DNA of 64,000 nucleotides from Phytoseiulus persimilis (lineage: Eukaryota; Arthropoda; Arachnida; Mesostigmata; Phytoseiidae), in contig CM075101.1 in the NCBI GenBank assembly GCA_037576195.1, positions 27,342,001 through 27,406,000 on the forward strand. Reading direction: 5' to 3'. Below the pieces are notes generated by a model, which was given only the letters and a program-made list of their open reading frames with translations, was not told the DNA's origin and searched no databases. Positions 10,505 through 20,925 of the stretch are shown in pieces; the stretch's first letter is position 1, and every line of letters starts with the position of its first letter. The position numbers were made by a program, and so were the translations under genes.

Positions 10505-11002
10505 TATAATTTCCTGTAAAAGACAACGCCCGTCTGTCCCTCTTACCTGAAATTTTTCCGCACAAGATGCTCGCCGTCGGTGTCGTTTCCGTGAAACCCG
10601 GAGCACAATCGAGTCGGGATCAAGCTCAGTTGATGCGGATTGATAATGAATTTCGTGTTGCGCGGCATGCCCATACACGGGTGGACAGCGCGGCCTGATT
10701 CGATGCATACGCCGCCCAGGTACGTCTAGAATCTGCACGGCTTGAAGGGAGGCTGTGAATTGGAGAAGTTGGCTCCGGGAGGGTTTTAACCATGGCGAAA
10801 TGTTGGCTACCGAGTGGGAAGAACTTCGATCAGGAAAATAAGAGTCCATTGATGAGTATCCCAATTTATCTACTCTTTTCCCGTTCCCGCCGCCATGCAG
10901 TATGAGCACGAATAGACGAAAGACGATCACATGGCGAACTCTCGTGAGGAACTCAAGAATATCTCGATGGATACTGCCGTGGAAATGCTCCCAGGCATGG
11001 CA

Positions 11003-12880
11003 TCAATGCACCCCGTGTTGATATATGACCCTGAGAAAGAAGAATCATCTGCGAAATCCGTCCTCGAATACATCTCAGCCAGTTTCCCTATTATGGGTTC
11101 GCTACGTCCAGATTGGTTCCGTTATACCTGGACCCTATGGCGGCCATGACGAGGCCCGCGAATGTGCTCATAGCTGAATCGATGAACCAAAGCGACCTGC
11201 GTCGCCGATACACGACGGCGCCGACGATCATGCTCAAGGCGCAAAAAGCGCTCAGCAGGGACCCGACGCCATCGAGCGCCACAGTCTTTGCCGAGATCCC
11301 GCAGTGAAGCCGTGTCACATGGCTTGCCACCCAGAACTTGAGAACGGCCAGGGTCCCGCAGATCGAGCACGCAGAGGAGGACATGAGAATCAGCAGAGGC
11401 ATCTAAAAAGTCAACGTTTTCGGGCATGAGAACCATCTCTGAACTATCTCGGTGTAACTGGAGCCGCAGGGGGAAGTTTGAACTCATGAAACCATCGAAT
11501 CGCATGTAGAACTTTCGTATCCGAGGCGGACCGAAGTTGAACGCGATTTGAATCTATCTGGATTCCTGCCACTCACCACCACTGGAGGCTCATGGTGAAC
11601 GAGGCCCGTCAGGGCTTTGAAGCAAACGGCAGATCCAGACACGATGAACAGTGATCCGAGAAATATGCAGGCGCTGGAGGGAATAATTACTCCTCGGAGA
11701 AGCTCACCCAAAGAAGCTGTGTTCAATGGAAGTTCTGAATGCAGAAAAGATCAACCGACCGTTATGCCCGCAGTTTACTCACAGGTACTCCGTGCGCTTC
11801 GATGGACTCTCGGAGAATTGCCATATCACGATTGCAGAGGATATGAAGTCCAGCAAGCATTCCAACTGAAATGGGATTCGATGCTTGGGTTTTTTGGGAA
11901 AAATGTAGGCAACGCATGTCGCTGCATGCATTCGCAGGCAAGATTGACCCCAGATTCGACAGCTCGGACAAAAACGGAACCAAGGCGGCCCAAGAAGAGA
12001 AGTCCGGCGGAGAGTTGAGGTCATTATTCTGAGCTGGTAAAATGCCCAACGGATGGAATCTGAGAAGTTCGGTTCGAGCTCATTCGAATCACGTAGGACG
12101 ACTTGAAAGTTTTTCTAGTGTGCCTCGTTTGGTAGTCTCAGCTCTCTGATTTAGAATCGGAGGAACACTAAGAAACTACAGCGAGCGATGGAACCGGCTG
12201 ACGTCACGGCGAAAGTGACGCAGCACTGGGAAGCCGCGTTAGAATTGGAACCCGCCGGGTCGGTTTGATGACATAGTCGGCTCCTCGGATTAGGTCAGCT
12301 TCTGATTATCAGTTTGAAACCAATTTTTCTGGGATGTTCTGTCCGAGGCTACCTCAACTGGAGCTGAATCGAAATCGTACTCACTGAGAAAGCGAAAATC
12401 GACGCACTCTTACGATCAGATGCTAAAACTGAAAAAAGTGGAAATGTTCTTGCTTTATTCCCGAGGTGTACCTCGCGACCGTCACGTTCGGGCTACGCTC
12501 CGGAATTTCATTGCAGCAAAGATCATGGCCGGTTCCGGCGGTACGTATCGTCCATGCCCACAAAGAATCGGAACATGGAATTCGCTATTGAGAGAGCAAG
12601 ATATCTAGCTTGGCCGCGAGCGAACGGCGGGATTCGAGATTCGATCGCGGAATGGAAAATTCTGGTTGATTATTCGCTCACCTATAGCTATAACCGCCAA
12701 GATAATATCAGCGACTGCCGAAACGATCGTCACGACGAGGATGAGTTTTTGCGCGTTCTTTTTCGTCTCATTATAGTTCCTCAGCAAAGACCGGTGTATG
12801 ATTTCCATATGATCACATGGTAGCACGGGAGGCATAGAACCACTCGCCTTGGATGTTGTTAGTGAGGTGAATCTCATCAT
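11003..12880 (-). CDS. TMEM163-like (SV31) putative zinc transporter, six TM
   Basis: Five minus-strand exons join in phase: 12880-12682, 11921-11783, 11673-11577, 11402-11128 and 11030-11003, encoding 245 residues. All introns are GT..AG with good sites (GTGAGC, GTGAGT, GTGAGT and GTATAA donors). Six hydrophobic segments match TMEM163. Signature stretches are ECLLDFISSAIVIWQFS (human FDAILDVLSSAIVLWRYS), TEYLACIFLG (human REYIACVILG), a LAVLKF segment and a WFIDS motif. TMEM163 is a cation-diffusion-facilitator-related protein of synaptic vesicles and lysosomes that binds or transports Zn2+. In the TM2 DxxxD pair thought to bind metal, the first Asp is Glu here; the second is kept. The C-terminal tail is very short. 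The N-terminus is shorter than in human TMEM163 and its ATG (12880) is the first of three; an upstream exon, using a possible acceptor at about 12850, cannot be excluded. Confidence 0.8.
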
Positions 12881-15800
12881 TCCATTGACGAAACCCCAGT
12901 GGGAAGGAAAAACCGTACTTCCACAGAGAGAAATTGGAGTTCAACTCTCCATGAACCGCAAATAAAAAATGCTTGAAAAAGCGTTTCTCGAGCAGACTCG
13001 ATGCGAAACCGGGACATAACAATGGTCGATCGATCAATCTAAGAGCAAGGGTACGCTTCCCTGATCCGACTCTGCTCTCTTTACTTTCACTGTTACGTTA
13101 ACAGACGAATGTTGATCATCGCTTGAAGGGACACACCGTCGCCACTTCAAAATGAGTCAATTTGAGCTCAGCAAATAGCCCATCGGATCGCGGCCTCTGT
13201 AGGTGCTGTGAAGTTGGTAGGGACGAATCACATCGGGCGGCCCGATGAGGTTCCGAACCGGCTTCGGACCTCGTTGCTTTCCTTGGGGCAAAAACCCCCA
13301 GCATCCCTTCATTTCACGCTACCCTACATTACGCACTGAGTCGAGCTTTCGGAACAAAGTTTGAATCGATTGCTTTCCGGAATCGAACAATTCATAAGAT
13401 TTGGAAAATGCGATGGATGAAGACCATCAATCCCAAGGCACTCGAGGAACGGGAGCTTCAACGCCTTGTTCCCGAGCTCTCAACTCAGATGCGAGCTCTC
13501 TCGCTGTTGTTGCTAGCCACGGGAGCACGGATCGTGCTCGGTGAAGTGATAACAAGCTCCACTTGATGTCACTATATCTAACTGTTTTCATCGTAAATGG
13601 ATGTATTCCATGGATTATCCATAAATGATTCGGAAGAAGATGGATAGAAGGACACAAAATGCGTGGGAGCCAGATAGACTGGGGAATTTTCATTGCCCCG
13701 ACCTCCGGGGAATCCCTAGCTATGCCGCTGGCGGTTGTTCTTGTTTCCTCACAAAATAAGTTCCTCCTATGTTCTGGGCCAAGCTTTTCGCTCGGTGATG
13801 GCGAACGTTTTCGGCAGAGGGTACGTGGAGCATCCGAGTCTCTCTGAGGCATGCAAGAGACCAGGACCGTCGAGAACCTCTGGTAAAGACAGACGACAAA
13901 TGAAGTGATCCCCGACAACCACGACGGAATCTCTGGAGCATAAACGACACTGACATCCAACCTCGAAGATGCCCTTGGACAATAGCTCTCGTGCCGCCGG
14001 TTCATTCCTGGGGAGCCAGATCGAGGTCTCAAGGTTGAAGGTCTGCAGTTAAGGCACTTTTTGCTAGGCTGAATCTCGGCATTTTCAGCGACATGAATGC
14101 AGCTCACGAAGGACTCAGTCAGGACTCGGCAGTTCACGCAAACGGGTGGAAAGAGCGCCCAAAATCAAGAAACACTCGGGACGGTACGGTGGGCGTCGTC
14201 TCGACCTCGAAGCAACTTCTAACAGTGTCTGAATTTGACAACAGGCGGTTTCAACAGATAATGTCTTTCAGCTCATCGATGGCAAATCTGATTTCCGTTT
14301 GGTCCAAGGTTCCGGAAACTGTTTTCGAGATTTCTGCTGACTCGATCCGGTTGCACAATAAGTTTGAAGCCCCTTCGAACGATTCAGATGACCCACGCAG
14401 TCAAGGCATCTCGCTTGAGATTGCAAGGTCCACTTACAACCCTCTCTCACCATGACTTCCCTGAAAGGTCGAAATTGAATGCTTTCGCGCTGATTGCCGC
14501 TCCCCGGACACAGAGTCAGTTTCTCGCCTGAGCAGGCACCGCAAGATAGACTTCACTAACTGTCGAGAACCTGTGAGAACCCGCTTCATTTTCCGGACAA
14601 GAAAGCTAGTTATTGCAAACACATCTGATAATTCACAATAGAATCCGTGTGCCGGACCCCGCTTCCGACGGACTGCAAGGTGAATGCTCGAATCTGCATA
14701 CTTTGTATGTTGAGGGCTCCCGCGTCCAGATATACTCCATGCTCAACGCGAGAACTGATTACGTTTGACTGGGACCACATGCGCTCTCCTCTCGTAAGCA
14801 CACGATCCGAACAGCAGGGCGGGAGCCAACAGCTAGCGTTCTCTCCGGTCACCAGTACTGCCACTCGGGCATTCAGACAGGCTGGTGAATGATTCAGATG
14901 AAGGAAGAGGTTGGAGAGGAAACGAATACACAGAGAGCTTTTTCATGGCTCGTTGGAGCTTCATATGTTGCAGCGGCTCAATCTGGATCCCCCATTCCGG
15001 CGCTGTTGCTCCGCTCGGAGAACAAAGAATCTCGTTAACAATTTACGCGACCGGATTGATCCTTCAAACCTCCGGAGCGGAGCCGATCCTTTCAGAGACC
15101 GTTCGAGGACGGACGAGATCAATCATGTAAGGGGAAAATAGCGGCTGCTCGCAGCGAGCCGACTGTCTGAAGTTCAACTCTATTTTATGGGAACGGAAGA
15201 AATCGATGTCTCTCTTTGGGCTGATCACGCCAGGCATGCCCAGCTCTCATGAGACAAGTTTTCGGGACGGTTCATTAGGGTCCGAGCGAAGGGACGAAAG
15301 GTGCCAATTGCTGGACTCCACTTTTGATGGCACCCCGATGCTGTGAGGCCCGATATAAAGTGCCTGAAATAGAAAGTGATTGCTTGTTCGTATCAGCGGC
15401 TGATCACTGGAGCGTCTACCCTACTACCAAAGCCCAGTGCACACTTTCAACAAGTGATTCGGGTCCAGCTCACCCTTGAAAGGTTCTTTTCGGACAATTA
15501 CATGACGCACCTCTTGTGTCCGAACAAACCAGACATCGCGTACTTTGAGTGTTGGAGGGCACTTCATTGTGGAGCCTCATGAACGACATTGGCATAGTCC
15601 TGGAGGAGAGGACCACAGAGAGTATTTGTTCCCGACGGTCGGTCGACAAAGCCCTTCGGACACACCCCAGGAAGCGACAAGGGCCTTCTTGCAGCACTAC
15701 AGGCGAAAGAAACTCGGGCACTCGCTAACAAAATTCAAAGACGGAGAGACTGATCGCCATTCTGTGGGAAACATCAGGTCATACACTCCCTCGCCAGTCT

Positions 15801-16054
15801 GTCAAAGCGGTCGGACGATTCTGGGGGGGGGGGGGCGCATGCTACCCAGGGAATGGCAGCTTCGACCGTGAGGGCCCTAGTTTGTTGAAAATGGAGAAAA
15901 ACTTGATGAGAGTCGCACGTGATTGAGCGTTCGTAGGTATTCAACAAGTGTGCTATATCGACGTGAGCGCATGCGCTGACGGTCTTACAGGAGGGCAAAC
16001 AGCGACCGTGGCTCCATCTTGTGACGCAGGACGGCTCAGGAGACCGGAGGAGCT
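12881..16054. other. No supported gene
   Basis: Several overlapping open frames exist on both strands, notably a 236-codon minus-strand frame ending at 13427 and a plus-strand frame from ATG 14093 that follows a possible acceptor (CATTTTCAG). None shows a recognisable motif or a consistent set of splice sites. A run of 13 G lies at 15823-15835. Confidence 0.4.
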
Positions 16055-16365
16055 TCAGAATGATCTCGGGCCTCTTCGATTACGCCTCGGCTCCGTGAAG
16101 ATCTCCAGGCGGAAGCCGCTTGCCGCTGAATTGCCGAGACGCGACGCTGACCTCGAACGTAAGGCGCACCGCCCTCGTGGCGGAGGCGCCCAGCACAGGA
16201 CCGACGATCCGTTGGCGAGCTGCTGTCTGCTTGCTGCTGTAGATGTATAGAACAACGAGTGTCTCAACGTCCCATTGACTTGTTTACGTGCGCATAGAAC
16301 AATCGAACCCCGTGCAAGCTTTTCCAGATCCTCGCGAATCATCCGCTCAGGGTCTGAGCCCGCCT
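16055..16365 (-). CDS. Candidate terminal exon, unknown protein
   Basis: After a minus-strand acceptor (CCTTAACTGCAG) the frame is open for 103 codons in phase 1 and ends at a stop at 16055. The translation starts with an acidic-basic helix (PERMIREDLEKLARG) and becomes Ser/Arg-rich. The opposite strand is also open over much of this stretch, so it may be chance in GC-rich DNA. No partner exon and no family were found. Confidence 0.22.
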
Positions 16366-18115
16366 CTGCAGTTAAGGTGAGTGCGGCGGGAACATACCGC
16401 GACACCTGTTGTGCTGTGCGACGAAGGATTCAACGAGGCAATCACGGTCATGTTGATCCGGAGAAAACGGTTCAGCAGTGCCGATCGACACCGAAGTCTC
16501 CGGACAGTGTAACTGCCAGAGGAAATCATCGTTTCTCGACAGTCAGGGCCATTGAAGTGCCCGATTCGATTCGGCTGCTGCTGTCAGTCGTCGACAGCCT
16601 CTCATCAGCTGGTTTTCCGCCGTGGACTCCCTGATGAGTTCCCTCACGCTCCTGCCGAGAGCACTTGTTTGGATATATCGAACGCCATTTGGAATGTGTG
16701 TCAACGGAGAAGGCGGCGCTCTGGCGGGAGTGACTGTTTCGTCTAGATGTGAACTCGCTTGAGAACGTTGTCTTGCGTTCGCACTGACATCAGTGCGCTG
16801 AGTTAGCTACTTCTCCCTGCAAGTCCGCGAGTCGCTCAGCTTTTGGAGCTACGAGAACAGGGCCTGAGTCGACAGATGGCTGAGAGAACGATTCCACGGC
16901 CGTGAACACTGCGGGAGAAATTGAGTGAGAAATCCCGAGTTCCTCGAGCCACCACCAGGACTTGAGAAACGGCATGGCACTGATTCCAATCACGATGGAT
17001 ATTTCAATCGGACGATGTTTGTATGGAACTGTTCCGTCGTTCCGGCCCCGATCACGAACAGCGTGCGCTCGCAAACGGTGCACGCTAATAGGTCGTCAGT
17101 CTGCTTGATATCTTACGAGAGGACCCATGAAACATCAATAAGCAGCGGAATTCGCTCCTTGCGAGTACCGTTCGAGGGCGAATCTAACCTCGTCCCACGG
17201 CACTCCCTGTCTTCCGTTTATTTTCGCTTGGTATGTTCTGGCAGAGCATCACGCATACAGAATGCGTGCTGCTGACAAAGCCGCCGTCACACCCTCCTTT
17301 GAGGGCTGGATCGAAGAATACGATCGAACACATTCTCGCTCGAGTCACTTTTTTCGGAAAAGCCATTCGAAAGAACGATCACAAAGCCTCAACGATTTCC
17401 AACGATTTGTGACCTTTTTATCTCTGTCGGAACCTCTTTCGACTTTGTTTCAGTTGAGTCAGCCGATAGGAAGCACGGATGCGTCGCCAACAGTCAGACA
17501 AGCAACGTCTTTGACAAACTGAGCTGACCCGTTGATTCCAAGGGTCAACGCACTCCTGGAGGAGTTGATTTTGGCGGGGCAGCCCCTGGTCCGCTACCGA
17601 CTCCCCGGCTGTTCAAGGTGTTGCGAACGAGGAAATCCATTATCCTTGCGGTCGTCCTCGATCGTCGTTGTTGCTGTGGGCGTCGCAGATGCACTCGATA
17701 CGGCTCGATTGGAGTCCATTTGTTGAGGAGAATATCACAATACGCCGAGGTCGGGAAGCTGGGAGGAAAACAGGAGGCCCTGCAAGGGCAAAGGAGAGAT
17801 TGCGGCGAGTGTAGGAAACGGGCCGTACTGAAAGGAGGATTCGGGGGCAAACCTGTCGTTTTCGTTTCGATGACCACCGAGGGTTTATATATGGTGAGAG
17901 GATGTCGCCATTTTTGGCAACGAGTCAAGAGCGCCTTATTGAGTTCTGGCGGAGGAGGAAGTCTTACGTACGCCGAACACCCCCTCTCCATCGCCAGTTT
18001 GTGCATCCTCGTTGCCGTCCGTCTACGTCCGAGAGTCGTGACTATATCCAGGCTCGTCGGGTGGCTTTCGTCAGTGCATTAGTCGTCTCCCTGGTTAAAC
18101 CCGCGAATTCCGCGT
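16366..18115. other. Unassigned, overlapping frames on both strands
   Basis: Between 17545 and 18082 both strands are open for more than 150 codons. A TATATAAA on the minus strand sits at about 17883-17890. A plus-strand donor (AAG then GTGAGTG) lies near 16376. No motif supports either reading. Confidence 0.35.
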
Positions 18116-18489
18116 TCACAGCCCCAAACCGCCGAGCTTCCGCTGATAAGCGATCAAATAGCTCCTCTGAGGACACCTCAATGTTGTCATACAATAAAAC
18201 GCCTCGTAAACCTGGGCTTCAGCTGAGCCCTGGTTCCACGAGCGTTCCAAATTGACTATTCGGATTGCATTCCTTGAGGATCGAATCGAACCCAACAAGT
18301 CAATCAACTCTCGCCCGGCGCTCCTCGGTAGCGGGGATGTTTCTTCCGACCGAGGCTTGTCTTTCCGTTGTTGAGGACTCTGATTCGTCGGCAAGCTCCG
18401 CAGCAATCTATCGTCCTTATCTCCACCGCAGTTCGTATGGGAGACTTCGTCCACAAGCGGAACCGTATGCGAAGTAAATCCATCATCCG
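18116..18489 (-). CDS. Candidate exon, charged unknown protein
   Basis: Following a minus-strand acceptor (CGATATTAG) the frame is open in phase 1 for 124 codons. The translation is hydrophilic and contains an acidic-to-basic stretch (GGDKDDRLLRSLP) and a possible helix (GRELIDLLGSIRSS), as in a cytoplasmic tail. A possible internal donor (CCCAG then GTTTAC) occurs near 18210. No homologue or neighbouring exon was recognised; it may be chance. Confidence 0.25.
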
Positions 18490-19948
18490 CTAATATCGTA
18501 CACGTCATCCAGTCTTCATGTATTTGCATGTGTCTGCAGTATATACGTGCGTGCATCAGAAGAAGAGCTTGAGAGCGGGTTCGCATACGCTCACTCTAAA
18601 TCTCCAAGGGAAACGTGTGACTTTCCCGCCGAGTGTATTCAACGGAACTGTTGTGTTCGGCGAATTGTTTTGCGCTCACTGCAACTGAGTGAATCTTGTT
18701 TGGTGACACTAAAAGCGGCGGTGCCTTCATGGCCGCCGCCGGAGACGTTAGTGGTTATTGTGCGTGAGCAATTCGCCACTTGCACCTGCAATAGGACTCC
18801 GCACGTGGCTCCAATCGAGCCGCAGGAGAAGTCTCTCTCCGTGCACTGTTTTCTGTGCCCGTATTCAGTGTTCCGTTTCTCAGTCTCTGCGTGTTCTGCC
18901 TTTCCTCCACCATCACAGCGTACCAGGGACGAATTATCGAGTACGGTACAGACACCTCATCATCAGAGCTGAATCGAATGGCGCGGGGAGGGGGGAAGGG
19001 AATCATAATCATTGAGGAATCGTTTTTTGGGCTCGTTCCCTCCTTTATCACGGTTCGTTCCTCGACAGCTCGCATTTGCGCGTACAAGCGCGTAAAACGT
19101 AAGATCTTCCGATTGTCGGTCGCAAATCGCGAACGAAAACGAGATTCGCTGAGCGCTCGAGGCCGGAACCGAGAGACGAACTAGCGCTCGGGATGAAAGT
19201 CAGCTGAGATCTGAGAGTCAGACATGCTCGTCATGGTAAGCTTTGGAATCCGAGATTCTGGAATTGTTGTCAGTCGACACGGCAGCCTCAGCGTAACTCC
19301 CATGCATATTTCATCGACGTCCACCTTCCAGAGCTGACCATGCGGGGAATGAATAGTTTACGTTGAACACACAAAAGAACGTCTCAACTCCAACGTAAGC
19401 GGGCGAACTGACGAAAGACTCGCTATGCGTGACCCCGCCAGGCTCGAGACTTCAGCCGACCTCGTTCTCGACGCTCTCGGCTCTTTGTATTTGCAATTTC
19501 TTACTCGGCCTTTGTCTTTCTTTTGGAAGCGCTTTCGAGCGTTGGACTTCTCAGAACAATTGCTGCTGTATTTCCTTTTCTGATTCCGTCAGCTGCTTCA
19601 AGAAAAAGAAGTCGCGCGCTTTTTTGATTATGCTCGCCGGTCGCGAACTTCGAGCATTCCGCCGCGTGTGAGCTTCCCGAGAAACGTCACAACAGAAATC
19701 TCGTTTCTCACAATGAGCCTCACAGCGCGTAGCTACAAAAGTATCCTGAAGGGTGTCTCGAAAGAGGAGGAAGTCGATTCTATAACAAGTACGTATACTT
19801 GAAATGCTACGATTCGGCGATGCTCCCAATTGTAGAGCAGGCCCGACCCTCGGCAGGTATCTGAAGCCAAACAGGCCTCGAAGTAGAAGACCTGCTCTAG
19901 GTTTAGGAAAAGAAGCACACTCACGGAACGCCTTCTGTACAAAAGATA
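18490..19948. other. No supported gene
   Basis: A TATATA sequence lies at about 18540 on the plus strand, and both strands carry open frames around 18755-19184. The minus one begins at an ATG at 19075 and has a possible donor near 18930. None could be extended into a consistent gene. Confidence 0.35.
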
Positions 19949-19954
19949 TTTATT
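19949..19954 (-). terminator. Polyadenylation signal AATAAA (minus strand)
   Basis: TTTATT on the plus strand, about 470 bases downstream of the minus-strand stop at 20425. It is the nearest canonical signal for the two-TM protein gene. Confidence 0.35.
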
Positions 19955-20424
19955 ACCATCGCTGAGAGCAACAGCTGTCCGGTGACATAAATTGAAAATG
20001 AAATCATTCACTTTGTTCTAGTACAAAACGCTGTCATCGCACAACGGATCTTGACTGGGAGGGATGCTCAGGAAATTCTCTCCAGCTCATTGGTTCCGCA
20101 GTTGTCCAAGACAGGGTTTCTCAAGTCGTCTTCCGCGGAGCGCCTGGTCGATATTGGCCCGTTAGAGGGATCAAAAGTTTGAGAACCACTGGTCTTAGCT
20201 GGCAAGGAGGACTGAGCGATCGATACGATCCAGTGGATGATAGCCGTGTGTGCTTCACGATTGATCTATCGACGCTGAACGATGGGGGAATGAGTGAGGG
20301 GATGGATGGATGAAAGGTTGGCTTTCCGAAACGACTAGGCACGCGACTAGGGCGATGACGTGGAAAACCGGTGGTAAACTTACGAACGGATAGGAGGCCA
20401 ATCGGGAGGAGTTGCACTTTGAAT

Positions 20425-20925
20425 TCACACTTCAGTGACCGGAATGGGCGTTTGCGGAGGACTTTTGACTTCGATGTGCACTTGAGAGAGCATGTCCAAG
20501 AGCTTTCGTGCCGTTGCGACAGTGACGAGAAGCGCTATCGCCAGCAGGATACACGTGAAACTCATGAAGAGGCCAGGTCGATGGTCGAGTTGGGAGGCAT
20601 AGATTATCCAGTAGACAACGACGTATATTGACGTGATCGACACAAATAACATGAGGGCGATACGTGTCTCCGTTCCCCAATTGGGACTCCAGCCCTGTCG
20701 GAAGCAGCCGATACATCCGCCATCTTCTCCTCCGATGGTCAAGGAACTCTCTGCGATTCGCCGGTCGTTCATAGAACGATCACTCCAGCCCTGCGAACGG
20801 TTTGTCGATGAAGATCTCCGAGCTCCAGGGCAGCGTGGCGAGTTCTTCTGCGAGTGGACGCTCGGTTTGTGATTCAGCTGGGCCAGAATTTTCTCATTGA
20901 GTTCCTTCGACGACATCTTCCTCAT
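20425..20925 (-). CDS. Intronless two-TM protein, unknown function
   Basis: An ATG-initiated frame of 166 residues (second ATG three codons later) is preceded by no in-frame extension. Residues 1-68 are polar and basic with a helical start (MSSKELNEKILAQLN) and then Ser/Arg-rich sequence. A CIGC motif at 71-74 precedes two hydrophobic helices at about 89-110 and 118-138, separated by a short loop with DHRP. The tail of about 28 residues is Pro/Thr-rich. This hairpin layout puts both ends on the same side, presumably cytosolic. I recognise no family. The hairpin with a Cys motif just before it resembles palmitoylated ER- or endosome-shaping proteins in layout only. The hydrophobic pattern and length make chance unlikely. 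Confidence 0.62.
   Translation of the reverse strand: MRKMSSKELNEKILAQLNHKPSVHSQKNSPRCPGARRSSSTNRSQGWSDRSMNDRRIAESSLTIGGEDGGCIGCFRQGWSPNWGTETRIALMLFVSITSIYVVVYWIIYASQLDHRPGLFMSFTCILLAIALLVTVATARKLLDMLSQVHIEVKSPPQTPIPVTEV

Noticed and set aside
10127..10930. 267-codon minus-strand open frame
   Set aside because: It lies antisense to the final exon of the six-cysteine protein gene, has no early ATG and no motif; its internal splice-like sites would define a 33-base intron.
11673..11734. Earlier acceptor (GCATTCAG at 11735) for the third TMEM163 exon
   Set aside because: It puts the downstream frame out of phase. The acceptor at 11674 restores phase and gives TEYLACIFLG, matching the family.
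13427..14137. 236-codon minus-strand open frame
   Set aside because: No motif, odd Arg/Ser composition and competing frames on the same strand; treated as chance.
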